This document shows, in pieces, positions 1-7,258 of a stretch of DNA of 16,228 bases. The stretch lies in assembly GCA_019314185.1 (NCBI GenBank), contig JAFCZU010000047.1, positions 1 to 16,228 of the forward strand. The letters are read 5' to 3'. Under the pieces are notes generated by a model, which saw nothing but the letters and a program-made list of their open reading frames with translations, ran no database searches and had not been told where the DNA came from. The translations under genes were made by a program, and so were the position numbers. Origin of the DNA: Deltaproteobacteria bacterium (GTDB taxonomy: Bacteria > Desulfobacterota > Desulfobacteria > Desulfobacterales > ETH-SRB1). Position 1 is the stretch's first letter; each line of letters begins with the position of its first letter.

Positions 1-35
1 AAAAAAAGGGGTTAACTTCAATAGCTAACCCCTTG
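1..35 (-). terminator. Rho-independent terminator of tRNA-Leu
   Basis: Positions 8-14 (ggggtta) pair perfectly with 26-32 (taacccc), with two more A-T pairs at the base. On the minus strand the stem is followed by seven T residues at the window edge. It lies 10 bases beyond the CCA end of the tRNA-Leu, so it should end that transcript. Confidence 0.85.
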
Positions 36-44
36 ATTTATTTG

Positions 45-131
45 TGGTGCCGGAGGTCGGAATTGAACCGACACGAACTTGCGTTCGGAGGATTTTGAGT
101 CCTCTGCGTCTACCAGTTTCACCACTCCGGC
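45..131 (-). tRNA. tRNA-Leu (anticodon CAA)
   Basis: The minus strand folds as a class II tRNA of 87 nt including an encoded CCA. The acceptor stem is GCCGGAG/CTCCGGC. The anticodon arm is GAGGA-CTCAAAA-TCCTC, giving anticodon CAA, which reads TTG codons. A long variable arm (CGAAC...GTTCG) and a T-arm with GGTTCAATTCC support leucine identity. Confidence 0.95.
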
Positions 132-218
132 ACATTGGACAAAGTTCAAGGGTTCAGGTATCGGATGTCAGGAAAGTTTTAATTTCTGATGGCTGAACTC
201 TGTAAACATCTACAGTAA

Positions 219-247
219 TTTTTAAGCAAAATAGAGATGAATGTCAA
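219..247 (-). promoter_or_regulatory. Probable sigma-70 promoter for tRNA-Leu
   Basis: On the minus strand a perfect -35 box TTGACA (242-247) is followed after 17 bases by TAAAAA (219-224), a weak -10 box. Transcription would start roughly 80 bases before the tRNA-Leu 5' end. It lies in the gap after tsaC, so the tRNA need not depend on upstream genes. Confidence 0.5.
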
Positions 248-279
248 TAGAATTGCTTGAATATAGATGAATTTTTATT

Positions 280-906
280 TCAACTTAAGTCGAGTGATTT
301 TTGGGAAAAAATGGGAAAGAGGTCAAAAATATCCTTTGCCGGAATCGCTCCTTCTCTTAAAATCTTTGGTGCGCTGCCGGTAACATCTACAATCGTTGAT
401 CCTGCGCCTCCTTTGAGTTTGCCCGCATCAAGTATGAGATCAAGTTTGTCAGCGATGAGAGGTTCAAGATCAGAAAGCATCGAACATCCAGTGCTGCCTG
501 AAAGATTGGCGCTTGTTCCGGTTATGGGACTGTTTAGCATATTTACCAGAGCAGAAGGAACTGTGTGTTCTGGTATGCGTATGCCGATCTTGCCGGTGCC
601 TGCTGATAGAATAGCTGGCACTGTGGCTTTTGCCTCAAATATAATTGTAACTCTGCCGGGCCAGAAACTGTCCATAATTTGCAGTGCATAGGGCGGAACG
701 TATTGAACAAGCATTTCTACAGCTTTTATGTTCTTTACCATCACGGATATGGGCTTATTAATCGGTCGCTGCTTTATTTTAAAAATCCTGTTTACTGCAT
801 CGACATTAAAGGCGTCTGTGCCCAGCCCGTAAATGCACCTGGTTGGGAACAAAATAATACCCCCTTTTTTTATTACATCGGCTGCTTCATGGATAATGTT
901 GGGCAA
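280..906 (-). CDS. tsaC: L-threonylcarbamoyladenylate synthase (TsaC/YwlC/Sua5 family)
   Basis: A YrdC-domain enzyme. The family makes threonylcarbamoyl-AMP from threonine, bicarbonate and ATP, the first step of t6A37 modification in tRNAs that read ANN codons. In the 208-residue frame I see the nucleotide-site motif FPTRCIYGLG (20-29), the KxKQRP segment (43-48) and the SANLSG motif (132-137). The length is normal for the short form without a Sua5 C-terminal domain. The only canonical start in frame is TTG at 906, with no Shine-Dalgarno sequence. Yet the frame stays open upstream and encodes KIDPINP, which resembles the family N-terminus. A GGAG at 955-958 lies 9 bases before an ATC codon at 943-945, which could be a lost ATG or an unusual start. 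The function is secure; the start is not. Confidence 0.9.
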   Translation of the reverse strand: MPNIIHEAADVIKKGGIILFPTRCIYGLGTDAFNVDAVNRIFKIKQRPINKPISVMVKNIKAVEMLVQYVPPYALQIMDSFWPGRVTIIFEAKATVPAILSAGTGKIGIRIPEHTVPSALVNMLNSPITGTSANLSGSTGCSMLSDLEPLIADKLDLILDAGKLKGGAGSTIVDVTGSAPKILREGAIPAKDIFDLFPIFSQKSLDLS

Positions 907-938
907 GGGGTTTATAGGATCAATTTTTCTTATTTTAT

Positions 939-985
939 CTGTGATCTTTGTGTACTCCGTGGTGAAAGTGATTTGTTCGCAATGC
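939..985 (-). repeat. Possible dispersed intergenic repeat remnant (ACCACGGAG type)
   Basis: The minus strand reads ACCACGGAGTACACAAAG followed by ATCACAG. This resembles the cacagag/cacggag intergenic repeats common in deltaproteobacterial genomes. A related stretch, ACCACAGAGACC, lies at about 2908. The rest of the 907-1119 gap holds a 7-bp inverted repeat (TATTGGA at 1019, TCCAATA at 1046) and a 15-bp piece of repeat B (ttctgcggttcaaaa near 1076). No gene is visible. Assignment is by memory of the pattern only. Confidence 0.3.
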
Positions 986-1119
986 CTTTGGACAGATTAA
1001 AGACACCCTCAATGTTTATATTGGAGACAGTAATTATTGTTTTATTCCAATACGTTTTGCATGGCAGACTGGTATTCTGCGGTTCAAAAAACATTAGCAA
1101 AGTTGGTTTTTTCAGAAGA

Positions 1120-2889
1120 TTAAAAGGTTAATAGCTTTTCGGCTTTAAGATCAACCTGCAGCTCCATTTCTTTTTTAAATAGTTTGAGTTTGTTATAAAG
1201 ATTGTTGTCAGAAAGGGAGAGTATCTGCGCTGCGAGAATACCCGCATTTCTTGCGCCTGGTTTTCCGATGGATACGGTTGCTACAGGTATGCCTGGAGGC
1301 ATCTGTACTGTTGAAAGAAGTGCATCCAGACCCTTTAGAACAGAGGAATCAATAGGAACTCCGATGATCGGAAGGGAAGTGTTGGCGGCTATTGCTCCCG
1401 CAAGATGTGCGGCATGTCCTGCGCCTGCAATAATAACCTTTATCCCTTTTTTGTGCGCCGAAGATGCAAATTCAGCCGCTCTTTTTGGGCTCCTGTGAGC
1501 GGACGCTACAGTCATTTCAAAGGGAATGCCGAATTTTTTCAATACAGCAACGGTTTCCTCCATGACTTCCATGTCAGAATCGCTTCCCATTACAATTCCC
1601 ACCTCAGGAGGCTGCTCAAGCCTTTTTACAGCCTTCTGGCCTATGTCTTTGCGGTAACAGGCATTTTCCCATGATATTTTGGATGCAGCAAGATAGGTTC
1701 TTGAAATGGCCTTGTTGATTGAGTCGCCAAGAGCGGTGACTCCCAGAACACGCCCGCCATTTGAAATTAATTTATTATTTTTTGTTTTGGTGCCTGCATG
1801 GAAGACAACAACATCTTTCATGCGGCGCACATCTTTAAGGCCGGAAACAGGCATACCTTTCTGATATGAACCGGGATATCCGCCGGATGCCATGACAACG
1901 CACACAGATGCCCTCTTGTCTATCTCAAGCCCGTACCTGTTCAGTGTGCCGTCAATTGTGGCCTCCATAACAGGAACAATATCGTTTTTCATACGTATTA
2001 AAAGTGGCTGAGTTTCCGGATCTCCAAAACGGGCATTAAATTCTAAAACCTTTATTTTATCATTATCAATCATCAATCCGGCATATAGAATGCCTCTGTA
2101 TGGACGTCCTTCTGATTCCATTGCGCGTACAGTCGGTATCATTACTTCTTTCATAATTTTTTTATGAAGATACCTGTCTATAATGGGTGCTGGAGAATAT
2201 GCGCCCATGCCTCCTGTATTGGGGCCTTTGTCGTTATCATATATCGGCTTATGGTCTTGTGATGAAGGGAGGGGAAGTACGGTTTTGCCGTCTGTAAAGG
2301 CGAGAAAGGAAACTTCTTCACCGGTCAGACACTCTTCAATTACCACCCTGTTCCCTGCATCACCAAAGTCTCGTTTTATCATTATCTGCGTTAGTGCTGT
2401 TAATGCTTTCTTAACCGTGGCGCATACAATTACACCCTTGCCGGCAGCAAGTCCGTCAGCCTTAACAACAATGGGCGCGCCCATTTTGCGTATATAGCTT
2501 TCCGCTTTTTTATAACCGGTAAATACTCTGCCTGAAGCGGTTGGAATTCCGTATTTATCCATCAGAGTCTTTGCAAAGTATTTGCTGGATTCTATTTCCG
2601 CAGCTTTTTTTGTTGCGCCAAAAATTTTCAGGCCCTCTTTTTCAAAAATATCTACTATGCCGGCGGCAAGAGGCGCTTCCGGACCGACCACTGTGAGATC
2701 TATCAGCTCCTTTTTTGCAAATTGAACAAGTTTATCGATTTCTTCTGCGCCAATGGCCACACATGTTGCCTGCTCGGCAATTCCTGCATTGCCCGGGGCA
2801 CAAAAAATCTTTTTTACTTTAGGGCTTTGAGCGATTTTCCATACAAAGGCATGTTCTCTGCCGCCACTGCCAATTACTAAGACTTTCAT
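1120..2889 (-). CDS. purD-purE: Fused phosphoribosylamine-glycine ligase (PurD) / N5-CAIR mutase (PurE)
   Basis: One uninterrupted 589-residue frame carries two purine enzymes. Residues 1-423 are PurD (GAR synthetase, step 2 of IMP synthesis): N-terminal GSGGREHA, ATP-grasp KADGLAAGKGV (143-153), GPNTGGMGAYSP (222-233) and LEFNARFGDPETQ (282-294). Residues 429-585 are class I PurE, which converts N5-CAIR to CAIR: MGSDSD (434-439), SAHRSP with the catalytic His465, GAGHAAHL (489-496) and the VQMPPGIPV segment. The usual GAGGAAHLPG loop reads GAGHAAHLAG here. The joint is only about six residues (EQPPEV), with no stop or frame change. The start ATG has a strong GGAGGT at good spacing. PurE usually works with PurK, which is not in this window. 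No sign of damage; both halves look active. Confidence 0.96.
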   Translation of the reverse strand: MKVLVIGSGGREHAFVWKIAQSPKVKKIFCAPGNAGIAEQATCVAIGAEEIDKLVQFAKKELIDLTVVGPEAPLAAGIVDIFEKEGLKIFGATKKAAEIESSKYFAKTLMDKYGIPTASGRVFTGYKKAESYIRKMGAPIVVKADGLAAGKGVIVCATVKKALTALTQIMIKRDFGDAGNRVVIEECLTGEEVSFLAFTDGKTVLPLPSSQDHKPIYDNDKGPNTGGMGAYSPAPIIDRYLHKKIMKEVMIPTVRAMESEGRPYRGILYAGLMIDNDKIKVLEFNARFGDPETQPLLIRMKNDIVPVMEATIDGTLNRYGLEIDKRASVCVVMASGGYPGSYQKGMPVSGLKDVRRMKDVVVFHAGTKTKNNKLISNGGRVLGVTALGDSINKAISRTYLAASKISWENACYRKDIGQKAVKRLEQPPEVGIVMGSDSDMEVMEETVAVLKKFGIPFEMTVASAHRSPKRAAEFASSAHKKGIKVIIAGAGHAAHLAGAIAANTSLPIIGVPIDSSVLKGLDALLSTVQMPPGIPVATVSIGKPGARNAGILAAQILSLSDNNLYNKLKLFKKEMELQVDLKAEKLLTF

Positions 2890-2907
2890 AATACCTCCAA
2901 AATTTTA

Positions 2908-2961
2908 CCACAGAGACCAAGTATAAAGCAGAGTGAAGGATAAAAAAACACTCTGTGCTCT
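2908..2961. repeat. Small imperfect palindromic repeat upstream of purD-purE
   Basis: The gap between ddl and purD-purE contains cacagag near 2910 mirrored by ctctgtg near 2951. Nested inside, CAGAGTG (2929-2935) pairs with CACTCTG (2949-2955). It may be a remnant of the ACCACAGAG intergenic repeat and might form a weak hairpin in the leader of purD-purE. There is no convincing terminator T-run on the outside of the stem. Confidence 0.4.
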
Positions 2962-3045
2962 CCATGATGAAAATGGCCTGCTATTTCTTTAGGATTTTTT
3001 ATTTGCGAGTTTTTCCAGTAAATCAATCTCATGATTTCAAAGGTC

Positions 3046-3984
3046 TTACTTGTTGTGTCGTTCGAGGCTAAGCTCTATTAATTTGTCAAGCAGCCGGCTG
3101 AAACTTATTCCCGCGGTTTTTGCGGCCAGCGGTAAAAGGCTTGTTGTAGTCATGCCAGGTATGGTGTTTGTTTCAAGAATATATAAACCTTTATTGCTGA
3201 GGATCATATCGGTTCTGCTGTATCCTTTACAGAAAAGAGCCTGATGAGCCATTTGCGCATATGTTTTAGCTTTTTCCGTCACAGCATCATCAATACGTGC
3301 GGGACATATTTCGTGTGTTATGCCGGCAGTATATTTTGCATGAAAATCAAAAAAATCATGATCTTTATCAGGAATAATTTCAATAATCGGCAGGGCTTCC
3401 AGTGTATTGTTTCCTATGACGCTGCCTGTTAGTTCAAGGCCGTCAATATATGTTTCGATAAGGACGGTATCATCATAAACAAAAGCAGTATTCAGGGCTT
3501 CTTGTAATGATTCTGTTGATTTAACCATTGACATGCCGATGCTTGAGCCTCCTGTAACCGGTTTTATTACCATGGGCAGACCAAGCTGTTTGGCGCATTC
3601 TTTTGGATTGATAATATCGCCTTGTTTGACGGACATATACGGAGGGACAGGGATTCCAGCCTGTTCGTAAAGCTGCTTTGAAACCTTCTTGTTTATGGCA
3701 AGAGCGCTTCCAAGGACTCCTGAACACTGGTATGGAATATCAAGCAGGTCAAGGAGTCCCTGAATGGTGCCGTCTTCACCAAAGGGGCCATGAAGTATTA
3801 TAATGGCAGCATCAATTTGGGGAGCATCTGCTATTAAACGATCAAGATCTGTTTTTGGATCATATCTGACGACTGAGTATTTGTTCTTATTCAGAGCCTC
3901 ATAGACCTGGTCGCCACCATGTAAAGAGATATTTCTTTCAGATGATATTCCGCCGGAAAGTAGCGCTATGGTTAGTTTTTTCAT
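3046..3984 (-). CDS. ddl: D-alanine--D-alanine ligase
   Basis: This ATP-grasp enzyme joins two D-alanines in the cytoplasm to make the dipeptide end of peptidoglycan precursors. The 312 residues match the usual family length. Visible motifs are GGISSERNISL with the N-terminal-site Glu16 (11-21), HGPFGEDGTIQG (65-76), the ATP loop VTGGSSIGMS (143-152), AKYTAG with Tyr218 (216-221), where D-Ala-D-Ala enzymes carry Tyr and VanA-type D-lactate ligases differ, and ETNTIPGMTTTSLLP (271-285) with metal and substrate ligands. The start ATG at 3984 has no clear Shine-Dalgarno sequence, but a stop lies a few codons upstream in frame, so no longer form is possible. It follows the SHOCT-like membrane gene by 41 bases on the same strand and probably shares its transcript. 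Confidence 0.95.
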   Translation of the reverse strand: MKKLTIALLSGGISSERNISLHGGDQVYEALNKNKYSVVRYDPKTDLDRLIADAPQIDAAIIILHGPFGEDGTIQGLLDLLDIPYQCSGVLGSALAINKKVSKQLYEQAGIPVPPYMSVKQGDIINPKECAKQLGLPMVIKPVTGGSSIGMSMVKSTESLQEALNTAFVYDDTVLIETYIDGLELTGSVIGNNTLEALPIIEIIPDKDHDFFDFHAKYTAGITHEICPARIDDAVTEKAKTYAQMAHQALFCKGYSRTDMILSNKGLYILETNTIPGMTTTSLLPLAAKTAGISFSRLLDKLIELSLERHNK

Positions 3985-4025
3985 GGGATAATGATTTAGT
4001 TTATGTTTTCAAACTGATTTTATTC

Positions 4026-4523
4026 TTATGCCTCTGAAACCTTGAAAATCTGCTGTTTGATTCTGTTATATTCATCCTGCGTGATCAGGTTTTTTTCAAG
4101 CAGACGGGCGATCTCGGTTAGTTCTCTGACACGGATACTATTTGCATCTTCCAGTTGCAATACATGGTTAGATGCGTTGTTTCCTAATTCCAACGGAGCA
4201 TTGGCAGGTCTTCCCATTCTGACAGATGCAAGCCCTCCTAATACGCTGATTTCAACAGGTCTGCCGCCAAACATGGGTGAGCTCAGGGTTTCCTTGAGAT
4301 TCTTTCCTTCTTTTTTCATATGCCTGTAAAAAAGATATGCTGAAATAATTATAATTGCCGAAACACCAAGAAAGATCCATAGCATGTAATTTATTATGCC
4401 GCGGAAAAAAATAATCAATAGAGCAATACCCACCAGAAGAACAACATGAAGAGCAAGAACCATATAGGCCAGCATGACACCTTTAAAAAGGTCCGGCCCC
4501 TCTTTTTTTTTGTTAAACAGCAT
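4026..4523 (-). CDS. Membrane protein with two helices and a SHOCT-like C-terminus
   Basis: No specific function can be assigned. The 165-residue protein has a short basic N-terminus (NKKKEG). Two hydrophobic segments follow (about 15-40 and 44-66), separated by RGIIN. Then come a basic stretch, a middle region without known motifs, and a C-terminal helix pair at about 133-160 (ELTEIARLLEKNLITQDEYN). That last part fits the short SHOCT pattern, in which leucine-rich turns precede 'G/N-x-I-T-x-x-E-[FY]' and a lysine. SHOCT modules occur at the C-termini of many bacterial membrane proteins and are thought to be interaction elements. The gene starts 5 bases after the DUF1992 stop, so the two are surely co-transcribed. 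Topology suggests a helical hairpin with both ends in the cytoplasm (inference). Confidence 0.75.
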   Translation of the reverse strand: MLFNKKKEGPDLFKGVMLAYMVLALHVVLLVGIALLIIFFRGIINYMLWIFLGVSAIIIISAYLFYRHMKKEGKNLKETLSSPMFGGRPVEISVLGGLASVRMGRPANAPLELGNNASNHVLQLEDANSIRVRELTEIARLLEKNLITQDEYNRIKQQIFKVSEA

Positions 4524-4528
4524 ATTGA

Positions 4529-4918
4529 TTAATCGGTCCTGTTTGAGGTTTTTGCAAAACGCTCGATTAGCTTTGCTTCGTACTGTTGAGGCATTTCGTA
4601 CATTATCGGTGTGTTTCGTATTGAATTGAGCTTCATTATTAAAAAGTTCAATTTTTTTATCAAACTGTATTTGTCAGCGGTTTCTTTCATGCCGGATAGA
4701 AGCTTTTTTGTCTGATTAATTTCTTTTTTTAATTCAACTTCAGGAGGAACAAAATCCGCATTTTTCAATATTTTGTAAGCGAGCCGGAGTTCTTCCGAGA
4801 TATTAGCGTTATTTTCAAACACAAGAGGTTTACCGGAACCTGGCAGATTGTCGAATTCACCTCTTTTTTGAGCTTGCTGGATTCGTTGTTCAACTATTTT
4901 TTCAAAACCTGTTATCAT
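4529..4918 (-). CDS. DUF1992 (DnaJC28-like) domain protein
   Basis: The 129-residue protein matches the DUF1992 family, found in bacteria and at the conserved end of eukaryotic DNAJC28. The signature is IEQRI-type heptads followed by RGEFDNLPGSGKPL (19-32), then an aromatic and leucine-rich helical region (LRLAYKILKNADFVPPEVELKKE) and a lysine-rich helix. No J-domain or HPD motif is present, so it is not itself an Hsp40. Its biochemical role is unknown. It is the first gene after a good sigma-70 promoter (4993-5021) and directly precedes the SHOCT-like membrane gene and ddl. The start ATG has no obvious Shine-Dalgarno sequence; no better start is visible. Confidence 0.85.
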   Translation of the reverse strand: MITGFEKIVEQRIQQAQKRGEFDNLPGSGKPLVFENNANISEELRLAYKILKNADFVPPEVELKKEINQTKKLLSGMKETADKYSLIKKLNFLIMKLNSIRNTPIMYEMPQQYEAKLIERFAKTSNRTD

Positions 4919-4992
4919 AATTTAATAATGATGATTTCATGAAAAGTCGGATGCATCAGCATTTTGTTGCTATGACAATTACTGCATAAATA

Positions 4993-5021
4993 ATAATATA
5001 TATATTGAACTATTTTTTCAA
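4993..5021 (-). promoter_or_regulatory. Probable promoter of the DUF1992-SHOCT-ddl operon
   Basis: On the minus strand TTGAAA (5016-5021) and TATTAT (4993-4998) are separated by exactly 17 bases. The box lies just past the tRNA-Met terminator and about 75 bases before the DUF1992 start. The surrounding sequence is very AT-rich, so chance similarity is possible. Confidence 0.55.
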
Positions 5022-5051
5022 GCTCAAAGATTTCAGGGAAATAGTTGCACG

Positions 5052-5090
5052 AAAAAAAGCCCCTCTGCAAATTAACCAGAGGGGCTTTTA
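5052..5090 (-). terminator. Strong Rho-independent terminator of tRNA-Met
   Basis: A perfect 10-bp GC-rich stem, agcccctctg (5058-5067) with cagaggggct (5077-5086), extends by three A-T pairs around a 9-base loop. On the minus strand a run of T residues follows at once. It lies 14 bases beyond the tRNA 3' end. The plus strand also shows a TTTT, but no plus gene ends here. Confidence 0.93.
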
Positions 5091-5103
5091 TTTCAATTAA
5101 GGC

Positions 5104-5180
5104 TGGTGGCGATGCAGGGAATTGAACCCCGGACACTGCGGATATGAGCCGCATGCTCTAACCATCTGAGCTACATCGCC
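5104..5180 (-). tRNA. tRNA-Met (anticodon CAT)
   Basis: A 77-nt cloverleaf with encoded CCA: acceptor GGCGATG/CATCGCC, D-arm GCTCAGATGGTTAGAGC, anticodon arm TGCGG-CTCATAT-CCGCA with anticodon CAT, and T-arm with GGTTCAATTCC. Its body resembles elongator tRNA-Met of deltaproteobacteria more than initiator tRNA, since it has a normal first base pair (G1-C72). A lysidine-modified tRNA-Ile2 also has CAT and cannot be fully excluded by eye. Confidence 0.9.
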
Positions 5181-5195
5181 AATTTAACAACGGTT

Positions 5196-5224
5196 TCTGT
5201 AACAACTCAAACCTTGTAAGTCAA
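5196..5224 (-). promoter_or_regulatory. Probable promoter of tRNA-Met
   Basis: On the minus strand TTGACT (5219-5224), a 17-base spacer and TACAGA (5196-5201) precede the tRNA 5' end by 15 bases. That spacing is right for a tRNA promoter. Confidence 0.55.
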
Positions 5225-5301
5225 GTCGAAAAACTGATTTTATCAATTCTAATTTTTATGAGATCATTAAAATTGAAATTGCTACTGAATTTATTTTGCC
5301 T

Positions 5302-5854
5302 TGAAAAACCTGGTTCTTTGGGCCAAGTCAGAGATAGATGGCCTTGGATTTTTGTGTCTAAAATCACAAATTACAAGCGCCAAATCTCAAATTGCAATAT
5401 TTAATGACCAAAACTTTTCAGGGCAAGACATCGTTTGGATCTTTGTAATACTTTAGCTTTTTAAAACGAATTCAAACTTACGGATTTGTTTTGAATCGCA
5501 GGATATCGAACGAGAAATTATGAATGTCGAAGTAAGGTATTCTATCATTTTTAATATGTAAAAAGATAGCTTGCCGGGGCATAGCCGTAGGCGACGCCTG
5601 GAGCGCAGCGATTCCACAATTCATCATTCGAAATTCCTTGTTCGATATTCAAATAATGCTTTTTTCGGAGTAACAATATTTCAACGAAAACAGCCAAACT
5701 TTCAAAGCGCTAAATTATTACAGAATTTTGAATTTCGGTCATTGGAAATTGTTTGTAATTTGATATTTGTGATTTCAATAAATCAATGAACTGCTAACAA
5801 AGCAAATTCCCTCTGGGGATAGCTAAAGCTTGGTTCTCTGGGCCAGGATTCTTT
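5302..5854. repeat. Dispersed repeat family A, copy 1, split by an insertion
   Basis: The two ends of this stretch match the intact copy at 9484-9711. The left part (5302-5385) shares tgaaaaac, tcagagatagatgg and gtgtctaaaatcacaaatt. The right part (5705-5854) shares agcgctaaattattacag, gaactgctaacaaagcaaat and ccaggattcttt. Between them lie 319 extra bases (5386-5704), flanked by aagcgccaaat and aagcgctaaat. These 11-base direct repeats may be a target duplication. Both outer ends carry a tggttct...ggccaag/cagg motif. The stretch fills the 5181-5856 gap, in which I see no gene. Its right end stops two bases before the zinc-ribbon gene's stop codon. Confidence 0.8.
5454..5654. mobile_element. 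MITE-like palindromic repeat family B, copy 1
   Basis: This lies inside the insertion in repeat A. About 160 bases match the end of the window (from 16062) closely. The shared part includes aaggtattctatcattttt and a GC-richer block with gcatagccgtaggcgacgcc. Imperfect inverted arms flank that block: gatatcgaacgagaaatt (from 5502) against aaattccttgttcgatatt (from 5631). No transposase is encoded, so mobility would depend on a helper (inference). Short pieces of the same family occur elsewhere, for example near 1076. Confidence 0.65.
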
Positions 5855-5856
5855 AC

Positions 5857-7236
5857 TTATGCTGGAGAGGAACTTGTAACTTCAACTGTGTATTCTTCAA
5901 TATTATTAGGAATATTGGTGAATATAATCATAAACGGAACCAATTTCCCGGGTTTAATGTTTACATTTGTTTTATTAGCTCCAAACTGGTTTGAAAGCCT
6001 TTTATTTATTTCATTTATATCCAGGTTGGCAAGCTCTGTATCCGATATGGCATTGCCGCAATATACTGTTGCTGATTTTGCAACGGCCTTCTCTTTAGTA
6101 TAGAGTTTTCCTGTTATCTTGATAAAACTGCGTGCTTTTGAATATTTATTTTTTATTCTTCCTGTTATCACAAATAAATTTCCGATCTTGGTATTATCTG
6201 CAAATTTGCCATTTATATCTAAAACAGTTATTTTAAGGTTGCCAGGATCCTGTATCTCTGGTTTTAAAAAACTGCTGATAAAAGGAATCTTAATGTTCAT
6301 GCTGTCTAATACAACATATGTTCCGTAAGCGCCTCCAGCTAAAAGGACTACTATCAAAAGAATAAGAAGCAGTGTGCTCATGTGCTTTTTTTCGTCGGTT
6401 ATTAATTCTTTTTCTTTTGCTGCTTCCTTATCAACTTGACTGGGTTCTTCAATTTCTTCTGCTTCAAGTTTTTCTATCTTAGTTTCCAACGCAACCGTTT
6501 CTGTAATTTCTTTTTCAATTTCTTCTTCAGTAATTTCTTCTTGAGTCACATCCTTTTGATCAATATCCTCAATTTCAGATTCAATATCTTTTGTTGCTGC
6601 TGCTGCTGCTGCTTCTTCCATGCTTTCATCAACCACCAGCTCCATGTCGGCATTCAGTCCAAGATTGAGTTCTTCAGGTTCTTCTTCGGTCTCTTCAGCC
6701 TCTGTTTTATCTTCTAAGTCTATGTCTGACAAATCAAACTTTTCTTCAACTTCGAGCTCTTCTTTATCTTCTGGCTTTGGTTGATCTTCTAAAACTAACA
6801 TTTCCCCTATTTCAGACAAATCGAGTTCATTTTCTGTTATGATTTCTTCTTCAATTTTTTCAAGCGGTTCAGTGTCAAGTTCCAGTTCCAGTTCCAGTTC
6901 TTCAGGTTCTTCCGGAGTTTCTTCAGGTTCCGATTCATCTTCAAGTTTTAAATCAGACAGATCGAATTCATCTATAACAGACTTATTTTTTGTTATAGCT
7001 TCTTCCTCTATTTCTTCAATATTTGAGACATCTTTTTCAGCATTTTTTTCCTTAACGTCCTCCAATTCAGGGGTATATATTTCTTCTGGCTTTTCATCGG
7101 GCATATCTGTAATTGTTTCTGGATAGGCAGTAAAAATATTTGCACATTTTGAACATCGAACCTCAGAGCCGGTTGGCTTTAAAAGACTTTCATCTAAATT
7201 AAAACTGCTATTGCAATTTTTACATGTGATAATCAT
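5857..7236 (-). CDS. Zinc-ribbon membrane protein with acidic repeat linker and DUF3426-like C-terminus
   Basis: Function unknown. The 459 residues divide clearly. Residues 1-40 are an MJ0042-type zinc ribbon with CKNC (5-8) and CSKC (28-31). Residues 41-285 are a highly acidic, disordered-looking linker. It holds three diverged repeats of about 30 residues (FDLSDLKLED at 91, LDLSEIGEML at 138, FDLSDIDLED at 167), a LELELELD run and an eight-residue alanine run or near-run coded by GCA repeats. One membrane helix follows at about 287-310. Residues 330-459 resemble DUF3426, a beta-rich domain found outside the membrane (GNLFVITGRIKNKY). The start ATG has AGGACT upstream. Such proteins sense or scaffold at the inner face in myxobacterial and sulfate-reducer relatives only by analogy. 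The gene stands alone and ends against repeat A. Confidence 0.85.
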   Translation of the reverse strand: MIITCKNCNSSFNLDESLLKPTGSEVRCSKCANIFTAYPETITDMPDEKPEEIYTPELEDVKEKNAEKDVSNIEEIEEEAITKNKSVIDEFDLSDLKLEDESEPEETPEEPEELELELELDTEPLEKIEEEIITENELDLSEIGEMLVLEDQPKPEDKEELEVEEKFDLSDIDLEDKTEAEETEEEPEELNLGLNADMELVVDESMEEAAAAAATKDIESEIEDIDQKDVTQEEITEEEIEKEITETVALETKIEKLEAEEIEEPSQVDKEAAKEKELITDEKKHMSTLLLILLIVVLLAGGAYGTYVVLDSMNIKIPFISSFLKPEIQDPGNLKITVLDINGKFADNTKIGNLFVITGRIKNKYSKARSFIKITGKLYTKEKAVAKSATVYCGNAISDTELANLDINEINKRLSNQFGANKTNVNIKPGKLVPFMIIFTNIPNNIEEYTVEVTSSSPA

Positions 7237-7258
7237 GACAAGTCCTCACTTGTTAAAT

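Noticed and set aside
679..1131. Plus-strand frame of 150 codons opposite tsaC and its upstream gap
   Set aside because: It overlaps the well-supported tsaC in antisense, has no ribosome-binding site and resembles no family.
5571..5789. 72-codon plus frame in the repeat region
   Set aside because: It crosses from repeat B into repeat A and has no homology that I can see; the similar frame in the second A copy (9461-9646) shares only repeat-derived residues.
6839..7126. Plus-strand frame rich in serine (95 codons)
   Set aside because: It is the complement of the acidic Glu/Asp linker of the zinc-ribbon gene; runs of gaa/gag codons read as ttc/tct serine-rich frames. No start signal.
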